The notes below the pieces were generated by a model, which saw nothing but the letters and a program-made list of their open reading frames with translations, made no database searches and was not told the origin of the DNA. From CAVSIP01 sp963728075 (lineage in GTDB: Bacteria; Actinomycetota; Actinomycetes; JAFAQI01; DASSKL01), in NCBI GenBank assembly GCA_963728075.1, contig CAVSIP010000004.1:1-64000 (forward strand): a stretch of 64,000 nucleotides of DNA, written 5' to 3'. Made by a program: the position numbers and the translations under genes. How positions within the stretch are numbered: position 1 is the first letter of the stretch; each line of letters begins with the position of its first letter. Below, piece after piece: positions 34,016 through 45,635 of this stretch.

Positions 34016-35595
34016 CTACGGTGTGGTGCCTCGGGTCTGCGGCGGTGCACTGCGGAACCACATGCGGTCGTTCCAGGCGTTCTGGGGGATCACCTGGGCG
34101 GCGAGGACGGGGTAGAGGCAGGAGAAGTTGCGACCACGAGCAGCGGGTAGGCGCCGGCCGCGCGCCGATCCCGCGCCGGCGTTCGGCGACGCCTGCCGCG
34201 CGCCGAGCACAGGGCCGACGGCCATGCGCCAGCGCCAGGGCCATGAACGGCACCGCGGGCAGCGCGTAGAACAGGAACATCGTGCGGTGCTGGGGTCGGC
34301 CAGAACCACGGCAGGTAGCCGGCGGCGAACCGCCGAGGATGGCAGCCGCCCGCCAGTCCCGCGCGGTCACCCAGCGCCACGCCAGCCACAGCAGCGCCGG
34401 CATCGGCGCCCACCAGATTGCGGGGGTGCCGATGGCGAGCATCTCACGTGAGCAGGTGTGGACGTTGCAGCCGAGATGCCGGCGTCGGTGAGGTGTAGAA
34501 GTACGAGACCGGGCGAGCGAGCAGCAGCCAGCCCGAGCGGCCCGATCTGGTAGGGGTGCGCCGGCGTCAGCGTGATGTGGAAGCCGCCAGATCTCGCGGT
34601 GGTAGTCCAGCCAGCCGTGCAGCACGGCGAGCGCGTGCGTGAACGCATCCTGGCCGGGGCGCACGAACTGGTCGTGCGTCCCAGGCGGTGTCGCGTCGGC
34701 CAGGAACCACCCCGTCCAGGACGCGACGTAGACGGCGGCGGGCAGCAGCGCGAGCGGCAGGACGGCCAGCAGCGCGTCCCGACAGTCGCCGCCCACCAGG
34801 GCCGCGGCGACGCCGGCCAGCCGGCGCGCGCCGGCGTCCCAGCCCAGGGGAGCAGGAACGAACAGCGCCACGTAGTAGATCCCGCTCCACTTGGTGGCGA
34901 TGCCGCGCCGAGGCAGAACGCCGGCGCCGAGCCGCCACCAGCGCCAGCCCAACCGCGGGCCGGATGCACCACCGGCGGCGAGTCCGCGCCGCGAGGCGAC
35001 GGCGGCCGTCGTCGCGGTCGGCGACGAGTGCAGGCGAACGCAGCGAGCACCCAGAACAGCAGGAAGATGTCGAGCATCGACATGCGGCTCTGGACGAACT
35101 CCAGCCCGTCGAGCGAGACCAGCAGCCCGGCGAGCAGCCGAGCAGCGTGGAGCCGAACATCCGCCGCGCGGTGCGGGCCACGATGAGCACGGTCAGCGTG
35201 CCGACGATCGCGGCGGAGAACCGCCAGCCCAGGCTGTTGTTGCCGAAGATCCACTCCCCGAACGCGATCATCCACTTGCCGAGCGGCGGGTGGACGACGA
35301 AGCCCGGCCCGTCGTTCTTGGCGTTCAGCTCGACCCCGTGCTGCAGCAGGTTCCACGAGTCGTGCGCGTAGTAGACCTCGTCGAAGACCTTCGAGGAGGG
35401 CTGCGCGAGCCGCCAGAAGTGCAGGAACGCGGCGAACCCGGTCACGAGCAGCGGCCCCACCCAGCCCCACAGGGCGCTGTCGGGTACGGCGCGCAGCAGC
35501 CGCTCGCGGACGAGCGCCTCCCGCCCGGCCGCGCCGGGTCGGGACGCGGGTGGGTCGACCGGCGCGGCAGACCCTTCGGAGACGCCGGTCGCCAT
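34016..35595 (-). pseudogene. pmt: Protein O-mannosyltransferase, many frame breaks
   Basis: Pieces of one actinobacterial PMT (GT39, dolichyl/polyprenyl-phosphate-mannose protein mannosyltransferase) are spread over all three minus frames, in order. They are SSKVFDEVYYAHDSWNLLQ and VHPPLGKWMIAFGEW, then SLDGLEFVQSRMSMLDIFLL, then IATKWSGIYYVALF and FLADATPPGTHDQFVRPGQD, then YPVLAAQVIPQNAWNDRMWF. I count at least eight insertions or deletions of one or two bases. The total length fits a protein of about 520 residues, so little is missing. It is divergent from rsmI, the usual order. Either the gene has decayed or this stretch is poorly sequenced; no functional product can be read. Confidence 0.85.
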
Positions 35596-35613
35596 GCGGC
35601 CCATGCTAGGTGG

Positions 35614-36442
35614 ATGACGCTCGTCGTGGCCGCCACCCCGATCGGCAACGTCGCGGACGCCTCCCCGCGGCTGCGGGAGCTGCTCGCGACGGCCGACGTC
35701 GTCGCCGCCGAGGACACCCGCCGGCTGCGACGTCTCGCCGCCGCGCTCGGACGTCACCGTCACCGGTCGGGTGGTGTCCTGCTACGACGCGGTGGAGGCG
35801 GCCCGGGCCGCCGAGCTCGTCGACGCGATGCTGACCGGCACCGTGCTGCTCGTCACCGACGCGGGCATGCCGGCGGTCTCCGACCCGGGCTACCGCGTCG
35901 TCGGCGCGGCGGTCCAGGCCGGGGCGGACGTCACCGCGCTGCCCGGACCGTCGGCGGTGACGACGGCGCTGTCGGTGTCGGGCCTGCCGAGCGACCGGTT
36001 CACCTTCGAGGGCTTCCTCCCGCGCAAGGCGGGTGAGCGGCGTACGCGGATCGCGGAGCTGGCCGCCGAGCCGCGCACGGTCGTCCTGTTCGAGGCGCCG
36101 CACCGGCTGGCCGCGACGCTGGCGGCCCTGGCCGACGGCCTCGGAGCCGACCGGCCGGCGGTGGCCTGCCGCGAGCTGACCAAGACCTACGAGGAGATCC
36201 GCCGCGGCACCCTGGGTGAGCTGGCGGCCTGGGCGGCGGACGGTGTACGCGGTGAGGTGACCCTCGTCGTCGCCGGCGCGCCGGCGGACGTACGGGAGCA
36301 GCCGGGTGACCTCGCCGCCCAGGTCGCCGAGCGGGAGGCGGCCGGGCAGCCGCGCAAGGAGGCGATCGCCGCCGTGGCCGCGGCCGCGGGTGTGCCCAAG
36401 CGTGCGGTGTTCGACGCGGTGGTCACGGCGAAGGCACGATGA
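35614..36442 (+). CDS. rsmI: 16S rRNA (cytidine-2'-O)-methyltransferase (one frame break)
   Basis: RsmI methylates C1402 of 16S rRNA at the ribose, using SAM. The start is MTLVVAATPIGNVADASPRL, then VVAAEDTRRLRRLAAALG. After about residue 50 the frame changes at CTCGGACGTC (about 35750) and continues RVVSCYDAVEAARAAELVD, VTDAGMPAVSDPG, ALPGPSAVTTALSVSGLP and FEGFLPRK. One extra G, or two missing bases, at the junction restores a protein of normal length (about 276). The rest is perfectly conserved, so a sequence error is likely. It is divergent from pmt, and its stop overlaps the thioesterase start (ATGA). Confidence 0.88.
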
Positions 36443-36909
36443 CCGGGATGCCGGAGCCGACCGACCACCCGCGCCGCACCGAGCTCGACGCCGCCTTCCG
36501 CGCCAGCCCGTTCCTCGCCCACCTCGGTGGCGAGCTCACCGACTGGGGGCCGGGGACGGCGACCGTACGGCTGGTCACCGGGCCGGAGCACGGCAACCTC
36601 GCCGGCACCGTGCACGGCGGGGTCGTTGCGACGGTCGCGGACGCCGCCTTCGAGGTGGCGTGCAACTCCTGGGGCCGGGTGGCGCTCGCCGCCGGGCTGT
36701 CCGTGCACTACACGGCGCCCGCCCGCGTCGGCTGCACGCTGACCGCCCGGGCGGTCGAGGTGAGCCGCGGGCGGCGGATGGGGTCCTACCGACTCGAGGT
36801 GGACGACGGAGAGCGCCAGGTCGCCTGGTTCCAGGCGCTCGCGCACCGCAGCGGCCGGTGGCATCTCGACGAGGAGGGCTGGCCCGCAGACTGGCGCCAG
36901 CGGTACTGA
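36439..36909 (+). CDS. PaaI-like hotdog thioesterase
   Basis: This 156-residue protein is a single hotdog domain of the PaaI/YdiI group, expected to hydrolyse acyl- or aryl-CoA thioesters. The motif LAGTVHGGVVATVADAAFEV contains the HGG and the acidic residue of the active site, followed by LSVHYTAPARVG. The substrate is unknown. It overlaps rsmI by four bases (ATGA) and is followed 44 bp later by metG. Confidence 0.85.
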   Translation: MTGMPEPTDHPRRTELDAAFRASPFLAHLGGELTDWGPGTATVRLVTGPEHGNLAGTVHGGVVATVADAAFEVACNSWGRVALAAGLSVHYTAPARVGCTLTARAVEVSRGRRMGSYRLEVDDGERQVAWFQALAHRSGRWHLDEEGWPADWRQRY

Positions 36910-36952
36910 CACGCCGGCCAAGCCGGTTGGCACCGCCCAATACCCTGACCCC

Positions 36953-38749
36953 ATGTCCCGCCACGTCCTGACCGCGGTCGCCTGGCCGTACGCCAACGGC
37001 CCGCGCCACATCGGCCACGTCGCCGGCTTCGGCGTGCCGAGTGACATCTTCAGCCGCTACCGGCGGATGAGGGGCGACCGGGTGCTCATGGTGAGCGGGA
37101 CCGACGAGCACGGCACGCCGATCCTCGTCCAGGCCGAGCAGGAGGGGGTCAGCCCCAAGGAGCTCGCCGACCGCTACAACCGGGTCATCGTCGAGGACCT
37201 GCACGGCCTCGGCCTCGCCTACGACCTGTTCACCCGCACGACGACCCGCAACCACTACGCGGTGGCACAGGAGCTGTTCCGCACGCTGCACCGCAACGGC
37301 TACATGATCGCGCAGACGACGACCGGCGCGATCAGCCCGTCGACCGGCCGGACGCTGCCGGACCGCTACATCGAGGGCACCTGCCCGATCTGCGGCTACG
37401 ACAGCGCGCGCGGCGACCAGTGCGACAGCTGCGGCAACCAGCTCGACGCCTCCGAGCTGATCGACCCGCGCTCCCGGATCAACGGCGAGGTCCCGGAGTT
37501 CATCTCGACCGAGCACTACTTCCTCGACCTGCCGGCGCTGGCCGACGCCCTGGGGGAGTGGCTGAAGACGCGGACGGACTGGCGGCCGAACGTGCTGCGG
37601 TTCTCCCTCAACCTGCTGGAGGACCTGCGCCCGCGGGCGATGACGCGTGACATCGACTGGGGCATCCCGGTGCCGCTGGCGGGCTGGGAGGACAACCCCA
37701 ACAAGCGGCTGTACGTGTGGTTCGACGCGGTGATCGGCTACCTGTCGGCGTCGATCGAGTGGGCCCGGCGCTCCGGCGACCCGGACGCCTGGCGGGCCTG
37801 GTGGTGCGACCCGGACGCGGAGTCGTACTACTTCATGGGCAAGGACAACATCACCTTCCACTCCCAGATCTGGCCGGCCGAGCTGCTCGGCTACTCGGGG
37901 CTGGGCGCGAAGGGCGGCGAGCCGGGGGAGTACGGCGCGCTGCAGCTGCCGACCGAGGTGGTCTCCAGCGAGTTCCTGACCATGGAGGGGCGCAAGTTCT
38001 CCTCCAGCCGCGGCGTGGTGATCTACGTCCGCGAGGTGCTGGAGCGGTACGGGCCGGACCCGCTGCGCTACTTCATCGCGGCCGCCGGGCCGGAGAACCA
38101 GGACACCGACTTCACCTGGGCGGAGTTCGTCCGGCGCAACAACGACGAGCTCGTCGCCGGCTGGGGAAACCTGGTCAACCGCTCGGTGTCGATGGCGGCC
38201 AAGAACGTCGGCGCGATCCCGGCGGCGGGGGAGCTCACCGCAGGCGACCGGGCGCTGCTGGAGTCGGTGCGCGCCGCGTTCGACGTGGTCGGCGCGCACC
38301 TGGACCACTCCCGGTTCAAGGCGGCGATCGGTGAGGTGATGCGGGTGGTCGGCGAGGCGAACAAGTACCTGTCCGACCAGGCACCGTGGAAGCTCACGGA
38401 TGATCCCGTGCGCCGCGACACCGTGCTGCACGTCGCGCTGCAGGCGGTCAGCGACTGCAACACCCTGCTCGCGCCGTTCCTTCCGCACTCCGCGCAGCGC
38501 ATCCACGAGCTGCTCGGCGGGACCGGCACGTTCGCCCCGCAGCCGGAGATCCACGAGGTGGACGACCTCGACGGCGGGCCCGGCTACCCGGTGCTGGAGA
38601 TCCCGGACGTGGCCTGGCCCGTCTGGGAGAGCCGCCCGATCACCACCGGTACGCCGCTGGCGCCACCGACGCCGGCGTTCCGCAAGCTCGACCCGGTGGT
38701 CGTCGACGAGGAGCTGGCCCGGCTGGAGGACCGGGCGTCCGGCCCGTGA
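36953..38749 (+). CDS. metG: Methionyl-tRNA synthetase
   Basis: This 598-residue class I synthetase charges tRNA-Met. It has AVAWPYANGPRHIGH (HIGH motif, residues 19-22), a zinc-knuckle region CPICGYDSARGDQCDSCGN, GKDNITFHSQIWPAELLGY and the KMSKS-equivalent loop KFSSSRG near residue 346, followed by the anticodon-binding domain. The four Cys of the knuckle are complete, as in the E. coli-type subgroup. The length suits a form without the C-terminal tRNA-binding extension. Its stop overlaps the start of tatD (GTGA). Confidence 0.96.
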   Translation: MSRHVLTAVAWPYANGPRHIGHVAGFGVPSDIFSRYRRMRGDRVLMVSGTDEHGTPILVQAEQEGVSPKELADRYNRVIVEDLHGLGLAYDLFTRTTTRNHYAVAQELFRTLHRNGYMIAQTTTGAISPSTGRTLPDRYIEGTCPICGYDSARGDQCDSCGNQLDASELIDPRSRINGEVPEFISTEHYFLDLPALADALGEWLKTRTDWRPNVLRFSLNLLEDLRPRAMTRDIDWGIPVPLAGWEDNPNKRLYVWFDAVIGYLSASIEWARRSGDPDAWRAWWCDPDAESYYFMGKDNITFHSQIWPAELLGYSGLGAKGGEPGEYGALQLPTEVVSSEFLTMEGRKFSSSRGVVIYVREVLERYGPDPLRYFIAAAGPENQDTDFTWAEFVRRNNDELVAGWGNLVNRSVSMAAKNVGAIPAAGELTAGDRALLESVRAAFDVVGAHLDHSRFKAAIGEVMRVVGEANKYLSDQAPWKLTDDPVRRDTVLHVALQAVSDCNTLLAPFLPHSAQRIHELLGGTGTFAPQPEIHEVDDLDGGPGYPVLEIPDVAWPVWESRPITTGTPLAPPTPAFRKLDPVVVDEELARLEDRASGP

Positions 38750-39565
38750 GCCGGGCGCCCCGCCGGGAGCGTCCCGCTCCGCCGGCACCGGAGTCGCTGC
38801 CGGTCGCCGTGCCGGACAGCCACTGCCACCTCGACATCATGGGCGGCGACGTAGCGGTGGCCGTGACGGCTGCCCGGTCGGTGGGCATCGCGCCGCTGGT
38901 CACCATCGGCATCGACGTGGCCTCCTCGCAGTGGGCGGCGCGGGTCGCGGCCGAGCACGACGGGGTGTACGCCACCGTCGCGCTGCACCCGAACGAGGCG
39001 CCGGACTGCGACCGAGGCGGACCTGGCCGAGGTCGAGCGGCTCGCCGGGCTGCCCCGGGTGGTCGCCGTCGGCGAGACCGGGCTGGACCACTACCGCACC
39101 GGCGCCGAGCAGTGGGCCGCGCAGGAGGAGGCGTTCCGCCGGCACATCGCGATCGCCAAGGCGGCGGGCAAGGCGCTGGTCATCCACGACCGTGACGCCC
39201 ACGACGACGTGCTGCGGGTGCTCGCGGAGGAGGGGGCGCCCGAGCGGGTGGTGTTCCACTGCTTCTCCGGTGACGCCGCCATGGCGCGGGTCTGCGCCGA
39301 CCGGGGGTACGCGGTGAGCTTCGCCGGCAACGTGACGTTCAAGAACGCGGGCGACCTGCGCGAGGCGGCCGCGGTCGCGCCGGTCGACCTGCTGCTGGTC
39401 GAGACCGATGCGCCGTTCCTCACCCCCGAGCCGTACCGCGGCGCGCCGAACGCGCCGTACCTCGTGCCGCTCACCCTGCGCGCGCTGGCCGAGGTCAAGG
39501 GCATGGACGTCGCCGAGCTGGGCGCGGCGGTCGCAGCCACCGCTGCCCGGTTCTTCCGGTTCTGA
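38746..39565 (+). CDS. tatD: TatD-family metal-dependent DNase (one frame break)
   Basis: TatD proteins are TIM-barrel 3'-5' exonucleases or deoxyribonucleases. The first part reads DSHCHLDIMGGD (metal-binding HxH) and YATVALHPNEAPD. Near 39010 the frame changes and resumes TEADLAEVERLAGLPRVVAV, then GETGLDHYRTGAEQWAAQEE, VIHDRDAHDDVL, VFHCFSGDAAMA and LLVETDAPFLTPEPYRG. All metal ligands are present across the two frames. One extra or two missing bases near the junction restores about 273 residues. As with rsmI and galU, a sequence error is the simplest reason. The GTG start overlaps the metG stop; rpfB and rsmA downstream keep the usual actinobacterial order. Confidence 0.88.
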
Positions 39566-39649
39566 GCGGTTCCCCGACTCGGGCTCTTGTCACCGCGCTC
39601 ACCCCGCCGCTACGGTCGCCCGACCTATCGCTGTCCGATGGAGGCGGCC

Positions 39650-40819
39650 ATGTCCGGCGAAGAGACACCGACGGACGGTAGTCAGCAACCTGGTGCTCAG
39701 CCACCGGCCCCTGATCCGGATGCCCTGTGGCGCTCGGAGCTCAACCGGCACCTCGAAGACGCACGTCGGGACCTGGAGCATTTCCGCGCGGACATCGCCC
39801 GGGCGAAGCTGGCGGATGACGGCGACCCGGTGGCCGAGCAGCGAACCGGTGCCCCCGGGGTGGGGCAGGGGGCCATCGACGAGGTGCAGCGGCTCGAGCG
39901 CAGGGTGCGCGACCTCGAGCGGCGGCTCGCGCAGGGACCGCCGCGGCCGACGCCTGCTGCCACGCCGACCGGCTCCGCGGCGCCGGACGTCGACAGCGTC
40001 ATCCCCGACCTGCAGCCGGTCGTCGTGACCGACCTCTCCGGTGCGGAGGAGGCCCCGCCCGCGGGTGCGGAGCCCGCCGCTCCCTCCGACGGGCCGGCGG
40101 ACGGGGGCGTGGAGAGCGTGGTCCCGGACCTGCAGAAGGGCGTGGTGACCGACCTCTCCGGCGCCCTGGAGACCCCGCCCGAGCCCGCTGTGCCGGCGGA
40201 CCAGCCGGCCGGGCTCGAGTATCCGGACAGCGGCGGAACGCAGGCGGCGCCCCCACCGGAAGCCTCCCGGCGCATCCCCGGCGGGAAGAAGACGGTGGTC
40301 GCCGGCGGCGTCGGAGCCGCCACGGCGCTCGGTGCGGCGGCGGTGCTCCTCCTCGGCGGCGGGGGCGGCGGCGCGGCCACACTGGCGACCGACACCGCCC
40401 CGTCGACGGGGACCACGCCTGCAGCCGCCGCCCCCGCCAACCAGGCACCGGCCGTGACGCCCGTCAGCGCGTCGTTCCACAAGACCCCGCCACCCGAGCA
40501 GCCGACCTCCTGCCAGCTCGGCTGCCTGCAGGTCAAGCCGGTGACCGTCCGCACCACGACGTACACGGTGACCGCCAGCGACCCGGAGGGCGACCCGCTG
40601 ACCTACCGCTGGGACAACACCAACCATTGCGGGACGTTCACCGCGGACGGGCCCACGGCGCGGTGGGACTTCCCCGACCCGGGGGACTGCCCGGCCGGTG
40701 ATGCACAGGCCGGTACGGTGACCGTCACCGTGTCCGACGGCCGGCACGCGTGCACGGCCGCCTACCCCGGCGGTTCGGTGTCCGGGCGCGGCAGGGAAGC
40801 GGTCTGCACGCCGACCTGA
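39650..40819 (+). CDS. Membrane protein with a 15-residue repeat and a PKD-like domain
   Basis: This 389-residue protein has a cytoplasmic N-terminus with a charged helix (about residues 30-95, NRHLEDARRDLEHFRADIAR), then two copies of a motif: SVIPDLQPVVVTDLSGA and SVVPDLQKGVVTDLSGA. A membrane segment follows near 215-240, then a Pro/Ala spacer and an external PKD/cadherin-like domain (TYTVTASDPEGDPLTYRWD, then GTVTVTVSDG) with several Cys. I know no named family. The ATG 39650 start follows GGAGG. It lies between tatD and rpfB, so a cell-envelope role is plausible. Confidence 0.65.
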   Translation: MSGEETPTDGSQQPGAQPPAPDPDALWRSELNRHLEDARRDLEHFRADIARAKLADDGDPVAEQRTGAPGVGQGAIDEVQRLERRVRDLERRLAQGPPRPTPAATPTGSAAPDVDSVIPDLQPVVVTDLSGAEEAPPAGAEPAAPSDGPADGGVESVVPDLQKGVVTDLSGALETPPEPAVPADQPAGLEYPDSGGTQAAPPPEASRRIPGGKKTVVAGGVGAATALGAAAVLLLGGGGGGAATLATDTAPSTGTTPAAAAPANQAPAVTPVSASFHKTPPPEQPTSCQLGCLQVKPVTVRTTTYTVTASDPEGDPLTYRWDNTNHCGTFTADGPTARWDFPDPGDCPAGDAQAGTVTVTVSDGRHACTAAYPGGSVSGRGREAVCTPT

Positions 40820-40832
40820 GTCGTGGCCCCGG

Positions 40833-40862
40833 TTGTCAATCCGGCGCGCGGGCCGTTATCGT
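40833..40862 (+). promoter_or_regulatory. Likely promoter of rpfB
   Basis: TTGTCA (40833-40838) and TATCGT (40857-40862) are separated by 18 bp and match the housekeeping sigma consensus well. The start of transcription would be near 40869, giving a leader of about 50 nt with a CCCGGG/CCCGGG hairpin before the GTG at 40919. Confidence 0.45.
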
Positions 40863-40918
40863 CTCGTGACTGTTGGCCCGGGTGGGTTCCCCCGGGATGG
40901 CTCAAGCCTCGGAGTGTC

Positions 40919-42013
40919 GTGCGCAGATCCCGGCTGCTCACCGTGTTCCTCGCGGCCGTGCTGGTGGCCCTGGCGGGCGCCAGCACCGCATTCGCCGTGC
41001 TGGACAAGAAGGTGACGGTCACGGTCGACGGCGTCCCGTACCACGTCCGCACGCTCGCCGGCTCGGTCGGCGCGGTGCTCGACCGGATGGACGTCGGCGT
41101 CGGCCCGCACGACGTCGTCGTACCGGACGAGGCGGCGTCGGTGCACAACGGCTCGCGCATCGTCGTCAAGCGCGCCCGCCTGCTCAGCCTCACGGTCAAC
41201 GGCCAGCAGCGCCAGGTGTGGGTGACCGGCCGCAACGTCGCCGAGGCGCTCGGCGAGCTCGGCCTGCGCGCCGACGGCGAGTACCTGTCGGCGTCCCGCT
41301 CGTTGCGCATCCCCCGCCGAGGGCTGTCGCTGGAGGTGCGCACCCCGCAGCGGGTGATGGTGCTGGTGGACGGCAACCTGCTCAAGCCGACGACGACCGC
41401 GCAGACCGTCGCGCAGCTGCTCGACGACGTCCACGTCCAGCTGGCCCCGACCGACCAGCTCAGCGTGGACAAGACCGCCTACCCCACGGACGGGATGGTG
41501 ATCCGGGTCACCCGGATCCGCCAGCGCCGGCTCCTCGACAGCCAGGAGATCCCGTTCCAGACGGTGGAGCGCTCGGACGCCTCCCTCTACAAGGGCACCC
41601 GCAAGGTGGTGCAGGAGGGCGTGCCCGGGGTGAAGGTGCTCGACTACGTCCTCACGCTGCGCAACGGCAAGGAGGTCGGCCGCACGCTGATGAACGCGGT
41701 CGTCAAGCGCCAGCCGCAGCCGCGCATCGTCGCGGTGGGCACCAAGGCGCGGCCCCAGCATGCGCCCAGTGCGGACGGGCTGAACTGGTCGGCGCTCGCC
41801 CAGTGCGAGTCCGGCGGCAACCCTCGCGCCGTCTCCTCGGGCGGGACCTACCGCGGGTTGTACCAGTTCGACATGCAGACCTGGCACGGCGTCGGCGGTC
41901 AGGGCGACCCGATCGACGCCTCGCCGAACGAGCAGACCTACCGGGCGCAGATTCTCTACCGCGAGCGCGGGGACTCCCCGTGGCCGGTCTGCGGGCACTA
42001 CCTGTACAGCTGA
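40919..42013 (+). CDS. rpfB: Resuscitation-promoting factor RpfB
   Basis: This 364-residue exported peptidoglycan hydrolase has an N-terminal signal or anchor, three DUF348 repeats (for example VTVTVDGVPYHVRTLAGSVG), a G5 domain (about residues 200-275, ending VVKRQPQPRIVAVGT) and a C-terminal Rpf domain. The domain reads LNWSALAQCESGGNPRAVSS (catalytic Glu), GGTYRGLYQF and WPVCGHYL; its two Cys form the Rpf disulfide. It cleaves septal glycan with RipA-type partners and stimulates regrowth. GTG 40919 with GGAG 4 nt upstream gives the signal peptide. Its place before rsmA-ispE is the conserved order. Confidence 0.93.
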   Translation: MRRSRLLTVFLAAVLVALAGASTAFAVLDKKVTVTVDGVPYHVRTLAGSVGAVLDRMDVGVGPHDVVVPDEAASVHNGSRIVVKRARLLSLTVNGQQRQVWVTGRNVAEALGELGLRADGEYLSASRSLRIPRRGLSLEVRTPQRVMVLVDGNLLKPTTTAQTVAQLLDDVHVQLAPTDQLSVDKTAYPTDGMVIRVTRIRQRRLLDSQEIPFQTVERSDASLYKGTRKVVQEGVPGVKVLDYVLTLRNGKEVGRTLMNAVVKRQPQPRIVAVGTKARPQHAPSADGLNWSALAQCESGGNPRAVSSGGTYRGLYQFDMQTWHGVGGQGDPIDASPNEQTYRAQILYRERGDSPWPVCGHYLYS

Positions 42014-42016
42014 GAT

Positions 42017-42880
42017 GTGACGGACGACGGCCTGCTGGGCGCCGCTGCGATCCGTGCGGTCGCGGCGGCGCTCGGCGTTCGGCCGACGAAGACGCTGGGG
42101 CAGAACTTCGTCGTCGACGCCAACACCGTCCGCCGGATCGTCCGCGCCGCCGACCTGAGCCCGGACGACGTCGTGCTCGAGGTCGGACCGGGCCTCGGTT
42201 CGTTGACCCTCGCGCTGCTGCCGGCGGCGCGCCGCGTGGTCGCGGTCGAGGTCGACCCGGTGCTCGCTGCGGCGCTGCCGGCGACCGTCGCCGGGCGCGC
42301 GCCCGCGTACGCGGACCGCCTGGAGGTGGTCACCGCCGACGCGCTGCGCCTCGACGACGTGCCCGGCCCCCCACCCACGGCGCTCGTCGCCAACCTGCCG
42401 TACAACGTCGCCGTGCCGGTCCTGCTCCGGGTGCTCGAGCGGATGCCGTCCGTCCGGCACGGGCTGGTGATGGTCCAGGCCGAGGTCGCCGACCGGCTGG
42501 TCGCCGTACCCGGGTCGCGGGTGTACGGCATCCCGTCGGTCAAGCTTGCCTGGTACGCCTCCGCACGGAGGGCGGGCAGTGTGCCGCGCGGCGTGTTCTG
42601 GCCGGAGCCGAACGTCGACTCCGGCCTGGTCGCGTTCACCCGGCGGGAACCCCCGGTCGCGGACGCCAGCCGCGTGGAGGTGTTCGCGGTCGTCGACGCG
42701 GCCTTCGCCCAGCGGCGCAAGACGCTGCGTGCGGCGCTGGCCGCCCGGTTCGGCTCGGCGGCCGCTGCCGAGCGGGTGCTGCGCGCTGCCGGTGTGGACC
42801 CGGGCGCCCGGGGGGAGGCGCTGGGGGTCGGCGAGTTCGCCCGCGTGGCCGCGGCGGCCCGCGACGTAGCATCGGGCTGA
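42017..42880 (+). CDS. rsmA: 16S rRNA dimethyladenosine transferase
   Basis: RsmA (KsgA) dimethylates two adjacent adenosines (A1518 and A1519) near the 3' end of 16S rRNA during 30S maturation. This 287-residue protein has KTLGQNFVVDANTVRRIV, the SAM-binding VLEVGPGLGSLTLALL, VEVDPVLAAAL and the catalytic NLPYNVAVPVLL. The C-terminal domain includes VFAVVDAAFAQRRKTLRAAL. The GTG 42017 start lies 3 bp after rpfB's stop. Length and order are normal. Confidence 0.96.
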   Translation: MTDDGLLGAAAIRAVAAALGVRPTKTLGQNFVVDANTVRRIVRAADLSPDDVVLEVGPGLGSLTLALLPAARRVVAVEVDPVLAAALPATVAGRAPAYADRLEVVTADALRLDDVPGPPPTALVANLPYNVAVPVLLRVLERMPSVRHGLVMVQAEVADRLVAVPGSRVYGIPSVKLAWYASARRAGSVPRGVFWPEPNVDSGLVAFTRREPPVADASRVEVFAVVDAAFAQRRKTLRAALAARFGSAAAAERVLRAAGVDPGARGEALGVGEFARVAAAARDVASG

Positions 42881-42926
42881 CGCCGGACGGCGGCCACACG
42901 CGCAGCGGGACACCGGAGGAGGAGCC

Positions 42927-43879
42927 CTGAGCGACGACCGCACGCGGTTGCGGGCGGCCGGTCCCGCCGCCGTCACCGTCCGCGTGCCGGCGAAGGTGAA
43001 CCTGCACCTGTCCGTCGGCTCGCGCCGCGAGGACGGCTTCCACGACATCGCCACGGTGTTCCAGGCCGTCTCCCTGTACGACGAGGTGACCGTCGAGCCG
43101 GCCCGGTCGCTGTCCGTCCACGTCACCGGCGAGGGTGCGGCGGACGTACCGACCGGTACCGACAACCTGGCCGCCCGCGCCGCGGAGGCCCTGGCCGCCC
43201 TGGCCGACCGCAGGCCGCACGTCCGGATCACCATCCACAAGGGGATCCCGGTCGCCGGTGGCATGGCGGGCGGCTCGGCCGACGCCGCGGCCACCCTGCT
43301 GGCCTGCGGAACGCTGTGGCGCACCGAGCTCGAGCGGGACGTGCTGCACGCCGTCGCCACCAGCCTGGGCAGCGACGTGCCGTTCGCGCTGCACGGCGGC
43401 ACGGCGCTGGGTACGGGTCGCGGCGAGCGGCTCACCCCGGTCCTCGGAACCGGCCGCTACCACTGGGTGTTCGTGCTCGCCGACGCCGGGCTGTCCACCC
43501 CAGCCGTCTACGGCGAGCTGGACCGGCTCCGCGGCGAGGACGAGGCGCGGGCCGCCGCGCCGCCGGACGAGCTGCTGACTGCGCTGCGCGCCGGTGACGC
43601 CGTCGCGGTCGGTGCCCACCTGAGCAACGACCTCGAGGCCGCGGCCCTGCGCCTGCGCCCCCGGCTGCGTCAGGTCCTCGACGCCGGCTGGGACCAGGGG
43701 GTGCTCGGTGCCGTCGTGTCCGGGTCGGGCCCGACGGTCGCGATGCTCGTCGACTCCGAGGAGCACGGGGTCGAGGTGGCGGCGTCGCTGACGGGCACCG
43801 GGCTGTGCCGTGCGGTCCGGCGTGCGTACGGGCCGGTGGCGGGCGCCCGGGTCGTACCGCCGGGGGAGGGCCGGGCGTA

Positions 43880-43880
<1 letters not shown>
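42927..43880 (+). CDS. ispE: 4-(cytidine 5'-diphospho)-2-C-methyl-D-erythritol kinase
   Basis: IspE is the GHMP kinase of the MEP isoprenoid pathway. The protein has VRVPAKVNLHLSVG, the ATP loop IPVAGGMAGGSADAAATLLA and VVSGSGPTVAMLVDSEE. The start is uncertain. GGAGGAGGAG (42915-42924) is placed for CTG 42927, giving 317 residues; the first accepted codon in frame is TTG 42948 (310 residues), which lies too far from that ribosome site. I prefer CTG 42927. It is followed directly by the ABC-F gene, whose GTG overlaps the TAG of ispE by one base. Confidence 0.92.
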
Positions 43881-45620
<1,740 letters not shown>

Positions 45621-45635
45621 CCGACACCCGTGGGG

